Shown: positions 18,475 to 27,512 of the stretch, in pieces
Position numbering within the stretch: position 1 is the first letter of the stretch
Layout: each line of letters begins with the position of its first letter
Assembly: GCA_002304785.1 (NCBI GenBank)
Contig: DBMG01000159.1
Location: 285 to 64,284 of the forward strand
DNA: 64,000 nt
Direction of reading: 5' to 3'
Source of the DNA: Candidatus Accumulibacter sp. UBA704
GTDB lineage: Bacteria > Pseudomonadota > Gammaproteobacteria > Burkholderiales > Rhodocyclaceae
The notes under the pieces: model-generated
Database searches by the model: none
What the model saw: only the letters and a program-made list of their open reading frames with translations
What the model was told of the DNA's origin: nothing
Made by a program: the position numbers and the translations under genes

Positions 18475-18668
18475 TTGGGTTCCTTGCTCCACGACCGTGG
18501 GGCGGGTGAAACGGGAAGCCGGTGACTCCGTTCTTGCGGGCACTCCGGCACAGCCCCCCGCTGCTGTAGGCCTGACGAAGCCGGCAACATGCCACTGTGC
18601 GACGTATTTCGCATGGGAAGGCGCCGGACGAGGATGAAGGCGAGTCAGAAGACCGGCCTGGAACGAAT
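18475..18668 (+). ncRNA. Cobalamin riboswitch ahead of cbiM
   Basis: Adenosylcobalamin-type aptamer in the leader of the cobalt uptake and corrin synthesis operon. Conserved blocks appear in order: GGGAAGCCGGTG near 18513, the CCCCCGCTGCTGTAGG core near 18555, the B12 box AGCCGGCAACATGCCACTG near 18579, and GAGTCAGAAGACCGGCC near 18642. About 155 bases follow before cbiM, enough for an expression platform. B12 binding would be expected to lower expression of the cbi operon. Confidence 0.93.
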
Positions 18669-18824
18669 GTGGTGCCAATCCTCGGGGTGAGGGGAAAGGT
18701 TCTGTAGATTCGCCGCCCGGCTTTCGTATTCGTCAACACAGGATTCACGAACCCACCGACGGCCGATCTTTCCGATCCGACTCCCTCGCGCGAGCACTCA
18801 AGGTTTAAGCGGTTGGAGGGAATC

Positions 18825-19502
18825 ATGCACATCATGGAAGGTTTTCTGCCCGTCACGCATGCCGTCGGCTGGACGCTCGCGTCCGCGCCGTTCGTCGCCT
18901 ACGGGGTTCATTCGATCAAGAAGCGCATCGCCGCCAATCCGGAGCAGCGCATCCTGCTCGGCGTCGCCGCCGCGTTTTCCTTCGTCCTCTCGGCGCTGAA
19001 GCTGCCGTCCGTCACCGGGAGCTGCTCGCACCCCACCGGCACCGGCCTAGGCGCCCTGCTGTTCGGCCCGGCGGCGATGGCGCCGATCGGTGCCGTCGTC
19101 CTGCTCTTCCAGGCATTGTTGCTGGCCCACGGCGGGCTGACCACTCTGGGCGCCAACGTCTTCTCGATGGCCATCGTCGGGCCGTTCGCCGCCTATGCCG
19201 TCTTCCGCCTGGCGCGTTCGCTGAAGGCATCGCTGGCCATATCTGTGTTTCTCGCCGCCGGCCTGGCCGACCTGCTCACCTACGTCACCACCTCCGTGCA
19301 ACTGGCCTGGGCTTTCCCTGATCCGGCAGGCGGCTTTGCCGCTTCGTTCGCCAAGTTCGCCGGCATCTTCGCCGTCACGCAGATTCCGCTGGCCGTCAGC
19401 GAAGGCCTGCTCACCGTCCTGATCTTCAACGCCCTGGCCCGATTCAACCCGGCCGAACTGCGCGCCATGAAGCTGGCCGAAAGATCAGAGGTGCAGGCAT
19501 GA
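18825..19502 (+). CDS. cbiM: Cobalt ECF transporter substrate-specific subunit CbiM
   Basis: Membrane subunit that binds Co2+ in the energy-coupling-factor cobalt importer. The N-terminus MHIMEGFLP carries the conserved N-terminal metal-binding histidine at position 2 (M-H). There are about six to seven hydrophobic helices in 225 residues, and [19 protein letters not shown] is the typical second metal loop. GGAGGG lies 6 bases upstream of the ATG. First gene behind the riboswitch; its stop overlaps cbiN (ATGA). Confidence 0.96.
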   Translation: MHIMEGFLPVTHAVGWTLASAPFVAYGVHSIKKRIAANPEQRILLGVAAAFSFVLSALKLPSVTGSCSHPTGTGLGALLFGPAAMAPIGAVVLLFQALLLAHGGLTTLGANVFSMAIVGPFAAYAVFRLARSLKASLAISVFLAAGLADLLTYVTTSVQLAWAFPDPAGGFAASFAKFAGIFAVTQIPLAVSEGLLTVLIFNALARFNPAELRAMKLAERSEVQA

Positions 19503-19843
19503 AGCGTACGCAAAACCTCCTGCTGGTTCTCGGCGTCATCGTGCTCGGAATCCTGCCATTGTGGGTTGTCGAAAAACCCGCCGCCGGACCGGATGGCAAG
19601 ACATCCGAAATTTTCACCGGCGCCGACGACAAGGCCCGGAACCTGATCGGCGAGATTCGTCCGGACTACGAGCCGTGGTTCCAGCCGCTGATCGAACCGG
19701 CCAGCGGCGAAATCGCCTCGCTGCTGTTCGCCCTGCAGGCGGCACTCGGGGCCGGATTCATCGGCTACTACCTCGGCGTTTCCCGCACCCGCGAGAAAAT
19801 GCGCCGGGAGATTGAAGAGAAGCAGTGCGCCGCGCACCACTAG
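19499..19843 (+). CDS. cbiN: Cobalt ECF transporter subunit CbiN
   Basis: Small two-helix membrane protein (114 residues) that works with CbiM. Helices are at about 7-25 and 75-93; between them is the periplasmic part with [10 protein letters not shown] and [25 protein letters not shown], the family signature. Overlaps cbiM by ATGA. Confidence 0.94.
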   Translation: MKRTQNLLLVLGVIVLGILPLWVVEKPAAGPDGKTSEIFTGADDKARNLIGEIRPDYEPWFQPLIEPASGEIASLLFALQAALGAGFIGYYLGVSRTREKMRREIEEKQCAAHH

Positions 19844-19850
19844 GATTCCC

Positions 19851-20609
19851 GTGCTGATCGAGCAATGCGCGTACAGCAACCGCTGGCGTGCCGTTTCGCC
19901 GGCGGCGAAGGGGCTGTTCGCCTTGAGCGGTTTCATCGCGGCCTTTGCCGCGGCACAGCCACTGGCGGCCATGACGGTCGCATGCCTGGTCACCCTTGGC
20001 GCGGTAGCCGGAGCCGGCGTGCCATTCGCCCGTTTCCTGCGCATCGCCCTGCCTCCGCTCGGATTCCTGTTGCTCGGCTGCTTGTCCCTGGCCTTTTCGC
20101 TGGCCTGGCCCTCCGACTCCCAAGGCAATAGCCACGGTCTCGTAGTGCGCTGGCTGCCCGACGGCTGGGCGCCGATTCAGATGCTCGGCGGGCGTTCCGT
20201 CGGCGCACTGGCCGCGCTGCTGTTCCTCGCCGTGACCACGCCGTTGATCGACCTCATCGCCCTGCTGCGACGCCTGCGCCTGCCGGAAGTGTTGCTCGAA
20301 CTGATGGTGCTTTGCTACCGCATGCTGTTCGTCTTTTCCGAAGCCGTGCGCGACACGCGCACCGCGCAAGCTGCCCGTCTCGGCTATGCCGCGCCGCGGC
20401 TTGCGCTGCGCTCACTCGGCAGCCTCGCCGCCAACCTGACGCTGCAAATCTGGCAACGCGCCCATGCGCTGCATGTGGCCGCCCTGTCGCGCAATAACGA
20501 CGGCCCGTTACGCTTTCTCGAACCGGAATACGCCAACTCCGGGCGCGATCTGGCGCTAGCCGGAACCGGGGCAATCCTGTTGATCGGCGTTGCACTGGGG
20601 ATGTCATGA
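19851..20609 (+). CDS. cbiQ: Cobalt ECF transporter transmembrane subunit CbiQ
   Basis: T-component of the cobalt ECF importer, 252 residues with about five to six membrane helices and the coupling motifs AQAARLGYA and the later AHALHVAALSR that contact the ATPase. The GTG at 19851 is used because AGGA sits 6 bases upstream, just after the cbiN stop; an in-frame ATG at 19812 would lie inside cbiN. Its stop overlaps cbiO (ATGA). Confidence 0.93.
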   Translation: MLIEQCAYSNRWRAVSPAAKGLFALSGFIAAFAAAQPLAAMTVACLVTLGAVAGAGVPFARFLRIALPPLGFLLLGCLSLAFSLAWPSDSQGNSHGLVVRWLPDGWAPIQMLGGRSVGALAALLFLAVTTPLIDLIALLRRLRLPEVLLELMVLCYRMLFVFSEAVRDTRTAQAARLGYAAPRLALRSLGSLAANLTLQIWQRAHALHVAALSRNNDGPLRFLEPEYANSGRDLALAGTGAILLIGVALGMS

Positions 20610-21469
20610 ACCGGCCCACCCCGGAAACCTTGCTCGAATTCGCCGACGTCAGCTTCCGCTATCCGGACGGCAACGTCGGGCTCGACGGCTGTTCGCTGCG
20701 CATCACGCGCGGTAGCCGCAACGCGCTGATCGGCGCCAATGGCGCCGGCAAAACCACTCTGTTCCAGCACGCCAACGGACTGCTGCGGCCGCAGGGCGGC
20801 ACCATCCGCTATGCCGGACAGCCGATCGACTACAGCCGCGCCGGCTTGCGCCGCCTGCGCAGCGAAGTCGGCCTAGTTTTCCAGAACCCGGACCAGCAAC
20901 TCTTCTCTGCCAGCGTGCGTGAGGATGTCTCGTTCGGGCCACTCAATCTGGGGCTCGACACGGCGACCGCCCGGCAGCGTGTCGACAAAGCGCTGCTCGC
21001 GGTCGGCATGGCCAAGTTCGCCGACCGACCGGTACACAACTTGAGTTTCGGCCAGAAGAAGCGCGTATGCATCGCCGGAGTCCTGGCCATGGAGCCGCAG
21101 CTGCTGGTGCTCGACGAACCGATGGCGGGACTCGACCATGCCATGCGCCAGGAACTGCTGGCCGTGCTCGACGACCTGCACGCGCGCGGCATCACGCTGC
21201 TGCTGGCCACTCACGACATCGATTTTGCCTACCGCTGGACCGATCGCACTCACCTGATCGCTGGCGGCGCCTGCACCGTGTCGTTCGCCACGCCCGATCT
21301 GCCGCACCACGCCGACGCGCTGGAAGCGGCCGGCCTGCCGGTTCCCGGCGTTGTCGAGCTACATCGCCTGCTGCGCGCACATCATCTCCCCGCCGTGGCC
21401 AAGGACATCCCCGCGCCGCGCAGTGTCGGCGAACTGATTACCCTGCTTAACCAAGGAAAGGATTCCTGA
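20606..21469 (+). CDS. cbiO: Cobalt ECF transporter ATPase CbiO
   Basis: ABC ATPase that drives the CbiMNQ importer. Walker A is GANGAGKTTL, the Q loop FQNPDQQLF, the signature LSFGQKKRV, and Walker B LLVLDEPMAGLD with the switch histidine in LLATHDIDF. Length 287 residues, normal. Overlaps cbiQ upstream (ATGA) and cbiF downstream (TGATG). Confidence 0.96.
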   Translation: MNRPTPETLLEFADVSFRYPDGNVGLDGCSLRITRGSRNALIGANGAGKTTLFQHANGLLRPQGGTIRYAGQPIDYSRAGLRRLRSEVGLVFQNPDQQLFSASVREDVSFGPLNLGLDTATARQRVDKALLAVGMAKFADRPVHNLSFGQKKRVCIAGVLAMEPQLLVLDEPMAGLDHAMRQELLAVLDDLHARGITLLLATHDIDFAYRWTDRTHLIAGGACTVSFATPDLPHHADALEAAGLPVPGVVELHRLLRAHHLPAVAKDIPAPRSVGELITLLNQGKDS

Positions 21470-22257
21470 TGCCCGGAAAGATATGGTTCGTCGGCGCCGG
21501 ACCCGGCGACCCCGACCTCATCACCGTCAAGGGCCGCAAACTGCTCGAACAGGCCGGCGCCATTCTCTACGCCGGCTCGCTGGTCGACCAAGCCGCCACG
21601 CTGCATGCTCCGGCGGGCTGCGAAATTCGCGACTCGAAGGACATGACGCTGGAGGAAATGGTCGCCTGGCTGCTCGACCAAGCCAGCCGGCACGCCATTG
21701 TCATCCGCCTGCAGACCGGAGACCCGGGCCTGTACGGGGCGCTGATCGAGATGACCCGACCGCTCACCGCCGCCGGCATCGAATGGGCCGTGGTTCCCGG
21801 CGTTTCCTCGGCGATGGCCTCGATGGCCGCCGCCGGCGAAACGCTGACGCTGCCGGAGGTCACGCAAACGGTAATTCTCACGCGCACCGCCGGCCGCACG
21901 CCGATGCCCGAGGGCGAGGATCTCGAAGCACTGGCGGCTCACCACTGCACCCTGTGCATCTATCTTTCGATCACCCTGCTGCATGAGGTGCAGGACGCGC
22001 TGCGCGCCGCCGGGTGGCGCGAGGACGCGCCGATCCTGGTGGTCCAGAAAGCCAGTTGGCCGGGACAGGAAAAGATCGTGCGCGGCACGCTGGCCGACAT
22101 CAAGGCGAAATGCCAGGAAGAGAAAATAGGCAGCCAGGCGATGATCGTCGCCAGCCCGACGCTTGGCGCGGCGAACTGGGAAACCCTCGTTCGTTCCAAG
22201 CTGTACGACCCGGAATTCACCCACCGTTTCCGCAAGGCCACCCCCATCAAGCCATGA
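21469..22257 (+). CDS. cbiF: Cobalt-precorrin-4 C11-methyltransferase
   Basis: SAM-dependent methyltransferase adding a methyl at C11 of the corrin ring (CbiF/CobM). The N-terminus IWFVGAGPGDPDLITVKG is the class signature and GDPGLYGALIEM the second SAM loop; YLSITLLHEVQ and VVQKASWPGQEKIVRGTL follow. 262 residues. The presence of cbiD beside it argues for the cobalt-early (anaerobic-type) pathway, so the cbi name is used. Confidence 0.95.
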   Translation: MPGKIWFVGAGPGDPDLITVKGRKLLEQAGAILYAGSLVDQAATLHAPAGCEIRDSKDMTLEEMVAWLLDQASRHAIVIRLQTGDPGLYGALIEMTRPLTAAGIEWAVVPGVSSAMASMAAAGETLTLPEVTQTVILTRTAGRTPMPEGEDLEALAAHHCTLCIYLSITLLHEVQDALRAAGWREDAPILVVQKASWPGQEKIVRGTLADIKAKCQEEKIGSQAMIVASPTLGAANWETLVRSKLYDPEFTHRFRKATPIKP

Positions 22258-22928
22258 CCACCAATATCGTTACCGAACAACTCACCGCCGCCGGCCGTGC
22301 CATCGAGCACGATTCGTTCTCGATCATCGACGCCGAAGCCGGCCCGCACGACTACACGGCGGAGCAGTGGCCGCTGGTGCGACGCATGATTCACGCCAAC
22401 GCCGATTTCGATTTCAACGGTCTCACCGCTTTTCACCCGGAGGCCATGCGCGCCGGCCTCGCCGCCGTGCTCAAGCTGGACACGCCGGTCGTCGCCGATG
22501 TCGAGATGATCTGCGTCGGCCTCTCGACACCGCGCCTCAAGCACTTCGGCATGACCACGCACCACTACATCTCTGACCCCGACGTCATTGAACTGGCGCA
22601 TGATATGGGCACCACCCGCGCCGTACAGTCCATGCGCAAGGCCCATCGCCTCGGCCGGCTCGACGGCGCCATCGTCGGCATCGGCAATGCGCCGACCGCG
22701 CTGCTCGAGGTCATCCGCCTGGTGCGCGAGGAAGGCGTGCGGCCGGCATTGATCGTCGGCATGCCGGTCGGCTTCGTCTCGGCGGCCGAATCGAAAGACC
22801 TGCTGATGACGGTGAACGAAGTGCCCTGGATCACCATCAAGGGCCGCAAGGGCGGTTCGACGCTGGTCGTCGCCGCCATCCACGCTCTGCTCGGCGTCGC
22901 GGAAGCCGAACAGAAAAAGGTGGCATGA
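22254..22928 (+). CDS. cbiC: Cobalt-precorrin-8 methylmutase
   Basis: Moves the C11 methyl to C12 to give cobyrinate (CbiC/CobH). The 224-residue protein has RRMIHANADFDF with the active-site histidine, VVADVEMICVGLS, and GIGNAPTALLEV, all typical. Overlaps cbiF and cbiD by ATGA on both sides. Confidence 0.95.
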   Translation: MTTNIVTEQLTAAGRAIEHDSFSIIDAEAGPHDYTAEQWPLVRRMIHANADFDFNGLTAFHPEAMRAGLAAVLKLDTPVVADVEMICVGLSTPRLKHFGMTTHHYISDPDVIELAHDMGTTRAVQSMRKAHRLGRLDGAIVGIGNAPTALLEVIRLVREEGVRPALIVGMPVGFVSAAESKDLLMTVNEVPWITIKGRKGGSTLVVAAIHALLGVAEAEQKKVA

Positions 22929-24064
22929 GCAACACGGGCGAAAAGATCCGCAAAGGCGACAGCCGGCGCAAGCGCGGCCATCGCAGCGGCTTCACCACTG
23001 GCGCCTGCGCAGCGGCGGCGGCGCGCGCGGCCACGCTCGCGCTGGTGACCGGCAAGGTGCCGGCGAACATTCGCAGCACCCTGCCCAATGGGCTGGAAGT
23101 CGATTTCCCGGTACATGAAGGCCGTATCGAAGGCGGCACGGCGCACGCCGTAGTCGTCAAGGATGCCGGCGACGACCCCGACGCCACCAACGGCGCCCAT
23201 CTCACCGCCGGCGCACGCCGCTTGGCGCGGGCTGCCGGGCAGATCGTGCTCAGGGGCGGCCCCGGCGTCGGCACCGTGACCAAGGAAGGGCTCGGTCTGG
23301 AGGTCGGCGACCCGGCGATCAATCCGGTGCCGCGCCGCAGCATCGAAGAAAACGTGCGCGCCGTGGCCGGCGAGTTGCTCACCCAGGACGGCCTGGAAAT
23401 CACCATCTCCGTCCCCGGTGGCGAGGACATGGCCAAGAAGACGCTGAACGCCCGGCTCGGTATTCTCGGCGGCATCTCCATTCTCGGCACAACCGGCATC
23501 GTGCGCCCGTATTCGACGGCGGCATTCCGGGCCAGCGTCGTACAGGCCATCGACGTCGCGGCCAATCAGGGCCAGACGAGCATCGTGTTCACCACCGGCG
23601 GGCGCAGCGAAAAATTCGCCATGCGGCAACTGCCCGAACTCGACGAATCGTGTTTTGTGCAGATGGGCGACTTCGTCAAGGCCGCGTTCCAGACGGCGGT
23701 CAAGCGCAAGATGCAGAACGTGTATGTCGGCGCAATGGCCGGCAAGCTGACCAAGATGGGCCAGGGTCTCGCCGTCACGCATGCCTGGAAAGCCGCGATC
23801 AACCGCGATCTGCTGGCTGACTGCGCACGCGAGATCGGCGCCGCGCCGGATCTCATCGAGCAGATCCGTTCAGCCGAGACCGCGCGCTTCGCCGCGGAAC
23901 GCCTGGCCGCCCTGGGTTTGTCGGTGGATTTTCACCGTGCACTGGCGCAGAAGGCCATCCGCAGCCTGAAAGCCTGCTATCCCGGCCCGTACCGCCTGAC
24001 CATGCTGGTCTGCGATTTCGACGGCAATTTCATCGTGCGCGTCGAGGAGGAAGAAGCGCTATGA
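22925..24064 (+). CDS. cbiD: Cobalt-precorrin-5B C1-methyltransferase CbiD
   Basis: Catalyses C1 methylation in the cobalt-early pathway, and is a marker gene for that route. The protein starts with a basic region and RSGFTTGACAAAAARAA, and has ILGGISILGTTGIVRPYST and VGAMAGKLTKMGQG further on. 379 residues, family-typical. ATGA overlaps on both sides. Confidence 0.96.
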   Translation: MSNTGEKIRKGDSRRKRGHRSGFTTGACAAAAARAATLALVTGKVPANIRSTLPNGLEVDFPVHEGRIEGGTAHAVVVKDAGDDPDATNGAHLTAGARRLARAAGQIVLRGGPGVGTVTKEGLGLEVGDPAINPVPRRSIEENVRAVAGELLTQDGLEITISVPGGEDMAKKTLNARLGILGGISILGTTGIVRPYSTAAFRASVVQAIDVAANQGQTSIVFTTGGRSEKFAMRQLPELDESCFVQMGDFVKAAFQTAVKRKMQNVYVGAMAGKLTKMGQGLAVTHAWKAAINRDLLADCAREIGAAPDLIEQIRSAETARFAAERLAALGLSVDFHRALAQKAIRSLKACYPGPYRLTMLVCDFDGNFIVRVEEEEAL

Positions 24065-25338
24065 GTTCCTGCACCCTGATCGGCATCCTCGACGACGGCT
24101 GGGCCAGCCTCTCCGACGCGGCACGCCAACGCATCGGCACCGCTGCCGTGATCATCGGCGCCGGACGCACGCTCGACCTCGTGCAGTCGCATCTCGCGGC
24201 GGGCGCCACCGTGAAGAACATGGATGGGGCATTGGCCAAGGTGCCGGAATGGGTCAGCGCCGCGCTGGCGACGAGCCAAGCGGTGGTCATTCTGGCAACG
24301 GGCGACCCCCTGTGCCACGGCATGGCGTCCTGGCTGGACGACAAACTGGACAGCGCATTCGAGATATTGCCCAACCTGTCCGCCCTGCAACTGGCCTGCG
24401 CCCGCTTCCGGCGTCCTTGGCAGGACATCAGGATCGCCTCCTGCCACAGCCGCGACGCCGGTGAATGGTTCGTCGGCGCGACGCCCGAGCACGGCCTGTA
24501 TCCGGCCATGCGTGCCATCGCCCTGCACCCGCAGGTTTTTCTGTTCACCGGTCCGGAAAACAACCCGGCCCGCCTGGCCCGCGCGCTGCTCACCGCCGGT
24601 TATGCCAGCAACGAGATCGCCCTCGACGTCGCCTGCCGCCTGCAGTTGCCCGACGAGCGTTTGTTCCCGGCGCTATCCCTCGATGAGGCCGCAGCAGCCG
24701 ACTTCCCCGAGCCGAACGTCGTCCTGGTCCGACGCTCCGGGGTTACCGGCGCTCCGACGTTCGGCCTCGACGATCTGGAGTACCTCCAGCGCTCGCCGGA
24801 AAAGGGGCTGATCACCAAGCAGGAGGCACGCGCCCTGTCGCTGGCCAAACTGCGCATCGGCCTCGATGCCACCGTCTGGGACATCGGCGCCGGCGCCGGC
24901 TCGGTCGGTCTCGAGGCGGCACGCCTGGCACCGCATGGTCACGTCTGGGCCATCGAAAAGAACGGGGGCGATGCGGCCAACGCCCGCGCCAATGCCGCCC
25001 GCTTCCGCATCACCAATTACACGCTGATGGACGGCAAGGCGCCCGAGCATCTCGACACCTGGCCGAATCCGGATGCCGTGTTCATCGGCGGCTCGGGTGG
25101 CGAACTCGGCGAGTTGATCCGCCTGATCCTCGCCCGCCTCAATCCGGGCGGACGACTGGTGATGAACTTCGTCACACTGGAGAATCTGGCCACCGCCACG
25201 GCGGCACTCAACGCGCTCAACGCCGAATGGGATGTCGTCCAGTTGCAAGCCAGCCGCAGCCACCCGATTCTCGACATGCACCGCATGGCGGCGCAGAACC
25301 CGGTGTGGTTCGTTACTGCATCGAAGAGCGAAGCATGA
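24061..25338 (+). CDS. cbiET: Fused cobalt-precorrin-7 C5- and C15-methyltransferase (CbiE-CbiT)
   Basis: Fusion that methylates C5 and C15 and decarboxylates the C12 acetate. The N-terminal half (about 1-205) is a tetrapyrrole methylase (CbiE); the C-terminal half (about 225-425) is a Rossmann methyltransferase (CbiT) with TVWDIGAGAGSVGLEAARL. The same order occurs in CobL. Length 425. Last gene before the first 72-bp repeat; the tight overlapping pattern of the operon is broken here. Confidence 0.95.
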   Translation: MSSCTLIGILDDGWASLSDAARQRIGTAAVIIGAGRTLDLVQSHLAAGATVKNMDGALAKVPEWVSAALATSQAVVILATGDPLCHGMASWLDDKLDSAFEILPNLSALQLACARFRRPWQDIRIASCHSRDAGEWFVGATPEHGLYPAMRAIALHPQVFLFTGPENNPARLARALLTAGYASNEIALDVACRLQLPDERLFPALSLDEAAAADFPEPNVVLVRRSGVTGAPTFGLDDLEYLQRSPEKGLITKQEARALSLAKLRIGLDATVWDIGAGAGSVGLEAARLAPHGHVWAIEKNGGDAANARANAARFRITNYTLMDGKAPEHLDTWPNPDAVFIGGSGGELGELIRLILARLNPGGRLVMNFVTLENLATATAALNALNAEWDVVQLQASRSHPILDMHRMAAQNPVWFVTASKSEA

Positions 25339-25370
25339 CGGCTCAAATTCCCACCCCTCCGTTTTTTCTC

Positions 25371-25442
25371 CGTCATCCCGGCACAAGCCGGGATCCAGTC
25401 CGGCGGTTGAAATCCTGGATTCCGGCTTGCGCCGGAATGACG
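25371..25442. repeat. 72-bp palindromic repeat, copy 1
   Basis: Two 28-base arms (25371-25398 and 25415-25442) are near-perfect inverted repeats, each beginning or ending CGTCAT.CCGG...CCGG.ATCCAG, with a 16-base loop. A strong hairpin would form in the transcript. Same family as the copy at 26276-26347. It resembles the small palindromic REP/MITE-type elements scattered in many proteobacterial genomes. No transposase is nearby. Confidence 0.9.
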
Positions 25443-25476
25443 GTCACTTCCAACAGACAAGCACGCAAAGCCCTCC

Positions 25477-26259
25477 ATGACTGACAAGAAACCCTACGGA
25501 AAACTGATCGGCGCCTCGCTCGGCCCCGGCGACCCCGAACTGATCACCCGGCGCAGCTGGGCCGTCCTGCAGTCCCGCGCACGCTGGATCTACCCCGTTA
25601 AAAAGGCGGAGGAGATCTCCTACGCGCTGTCCATTGTCGAGCGTGGCGGGCTGGCGGTGCCAGCCGACGCGGTCGAACTCGTCTTCCCGATGACGCGCGA
25701 CGCCGAAGCGCTGACCAAGGCCTGGATCCGCGCCGCCCAGCAAACCGTCGAACTGCTGGCCGACGGCCGCGACCTGGTCTTCCTCGTCGAAGGCGACGCG
25801 TCGACCTTCGCCACCTTCGGCCACCTGGCCCGTGTCGTGCGCGAACTGGTACCCGAAGTCGAGGTCGAGACGATCCCCGGCGTTTCGTCATTTACCGCCG
25901 CCGCTGCCACGGCCGGCATGCCGCTGGCCGAAGAGGACGAAACGCTGGCCATCATCCCGGCTGCCTACGGTACCGGCGTCATCGACCACATGCTCGATGA
26001 GTTCGATACGCTGATCCTGCTCAAGGTCAAGCCGTTGCTCGACGAAGTGCTGGAACTTCTGGAGCGCCGCGGCCTGCTGGCGACGAGCTGCTTCATCGAA
26101 AAGGTCGGATCCCCCGAGGAACGCATCGTGCGCGACCTCGCCACCCTGAAGGGCGCGACGGTCAACTACCTCTCGCTGCTGCTGGTGCAGAATCCCAAGC
26201 GCCAGCGCGGCGAACTGCGGCGCGGATGCCGTCGGCGCATGGAATCCGAAAATGCCTGA
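25477..26259 (+). CDS. cbiL: Cobalt-precorrin-2 / precorrin-2 C20-methyltransferase
   Basis: Adds the C20 methyl group in corrin synthesis (CbiL/CobI). GASLGPGDPELITRRSW is the N-terminal SAM loop, LVFLVEGDASTFATF the second, and VETIPGVSSFTAAAA the third. Length 260. Unlike all neighbours it does not overlap the next gene: a 72-bp palindromic repeat stands on each side, with about 140 bases to cbiET and 117 to cbiG. Confidence 0.95.
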   Translation: MTDKKPYGKLIGASLGPGDPELITRRSWAVLQSRARWIYPVKKAEEISYALSIVERGGLAVPADAVELVFPMTRDAEALTKAWIRAAQQTVELLADGRDLVFLVEGDASTFATFGHLARVVRELVPEVEVETIPGVSSFTAAAATAGMPLAEEDETLAIIPAAYGTGVIDHMLDEFDTLILLKVKPLLDEVLELLERRGLLATSCFIEKVGSPEERIVRDLATLKGATVNYLSLLLVQNPKRQRGELRRGCRRRMESENA

Positions 26260-26275
26260 CCGGTTTCAGATTCTC

Positions 26276-26347
26276 CGTCACACCGGCGAAAGCCGGTGTC
26301 CAGTTTGTGCGTCAAACTTCTGGATTCCGGCTTTCGCCGGAATAGCG
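26276..26347. repeat. 72-bp palindromic repeat, copy 2
   Basis: Same architecture as copy 1: 28-base arms at 26276-26303 and 26320-26347 around a 16-base loop. The right arm (CTGGATTCCGGCTTTCGCCGG) differs from copy 1 at few positions; the left arm is more diverged, but in ways that mostly keep pairing. It lies in the gap between cbiL and cbiG. Confidence 0.9.
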
Positions 26348-26376
26348 GGGGCTTTTCCACGGGAGATCGGCAGGCG

Positions 26377-27120
26377 ATGAAGACGGCGATCATCTCGATC
26401 ACCCGCCACGGCGTTGCCCTGGCCGGCCGGATCGTCGCCGCGCTACCCGGCGCGCAACTGTTCGCGCCGGCGAAATTCGCGACCGAAGCCGAACTCGCCG
26501 CGCCCGGCTCCGTACACAGCTATCCGTGCAAGACCAGCGAACAGATCGGCCGGCTGTTCGCCGAATACGACGCGCTCATTGCCATCTTCTCGCTCGGCGC
26601 GCTGGTACGTCTGATCGCGCCATATCTCCAATCAAAAACCGCCGACCCCGCCGTCGTCGTGCTCGACGAAGCCGGCCGGTTCGTCATCCCGGTGCTCTCC
26701 GGCCACCTCGGCGGCGCCAACGCGCTGGCAGGGCACCTGGCCGCGGCGCTCGGCGCCACGCCCGTGCTGACCACGGCCTCGGATGTGCGGCAAACGCTGG
26801 CGGTCGACCTGCTCGGCCGCGAGTTCGGCTGGACACTTGACGCAACGCACGACGCGCTCGTGCACGCCAGCTCCGCCGTGGTCAACGACGAACCCGTGGC
26901 GCTGGTGCAGGAAGCGGGTCGCACGGACTGGTGGGCCGGCCACGCCAATGGCCGCGACGGAGCGCTGCCGACGAACATCACGCTGTTCGACCGCCTGGAA
27001 GATATCGATCCCGGCCGCTTTGCCGCCGTGCTGTGGATCAGCCGCCGCGCCATGCCGCAAGCGCTGGCCGGGCAACTTGCCGGGCGCTGCATCATCTACC
27101 GGCCGACGGAGGATGCATGA
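26377..27120 (+). CDS. cbiG: Cobalamin biosynthesis protein CbiG, N-terminal and central part
   Basis: Opens the delta-lactone of cobalt-precorrin-5A, releasing acetaldehyde. This 247-residue protein holds the CbiG N and middle domains (IFSLGALVRLIAPYL, FVIPVLSGHLGGANALA, VLTTASDVRQTLAVDLLGREFGW) but lacks the C-terminal domain, which is coded separately by the next gene. The ATG at 26377 is chosen because upstream sequence is the palindromic repeat. Stop overlaps the next gene (ATGA). Confidence 0.92.
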   Translation: MKTAIISITRHGVALAGRIVAALPGAQLFAPAKFATEAELAAPGSVHSYPCKTSEQIGRLFAEYDALIAIFSLGALVRLIAPYLQSKTADPAVVVLDEAGRFVIPVLSGHLGGANALAGHLAAALGATPVLTTASDVRQTLAVDLLGREFGWTLDATHDALVHASSAVVNDEPVALVQEAGRTDWWAGHANGRDGALPTNITLFDRLEDIDPGRFAAVLWISRRAMPQALAGQLAGRCIIYRPTEDA

Positions 27121-27512
27121 AGATCGCCCTCGGCCTCGGTTGTGACCGCGATACGCCACTCCTGACCCTGCGCGCAGCGATCGATGCCGCACTCGCGGCG
27201 TGCCAGGCCCGGATCACCGACGTCGCCGCCGTGGCCAGCATCGACCTCAAGGCCGACGAACCCGCCCTGTTGCAGCTCGCCACCGAAAACGGCTGGACGA
27301 TCCGTTTCTACCCGGCCGGCAAACTGGCTGTCGTGGACGTCACTCACCCGTCGGAAACCGTGCGCCGGCACACCGGCACGCCGTCGGTGTCCGAAGCCGC
27401 TGCATTACTCGCTGCCGGCACCGACAAGTCGCAACTCCTCATCGAAAAACACCGCCATCGCGGCCCGGACGGCCGCAATGCCACCGTCTCCATCGCAAGG
27501 ATCCCGGAATGA
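27117..27512 (+). CDS. cobE: CobE / CbiG C-terminal domain protein
   Basis: 131-residue protein equal to the C-terminal domain of CbiG (CobE family): LGLGCDRDTPLLTLRAAID, VAAVASIDLKADEPALLQLA, HTGTPSVSEAAALLAAG, LIEKHRHRGPDGRNATVSIARI. Together with the gene before it, it makes up a full CbiG. ATGA overlaps on both sides. Confidence 0.9.
   Translation: MKIALGLGCDRDTPLLTLRAAIDAALAACQARITDVAAVASIDLKADEPALLQLATENGWTIRFYPAGKLAVVDVTHPSETVRRHTGTPSVSEAAALLAAGTDKSQLLIEKHRHRGPDGRNATVSIARIPE

Noticed and set aside
25371..26347. CRISPR repeats
   Set aside because: Only two copies, 900 bases apart, each self-complementary over its whole length, with a gene between. They are palindromic repeats, not a CRISPR array.
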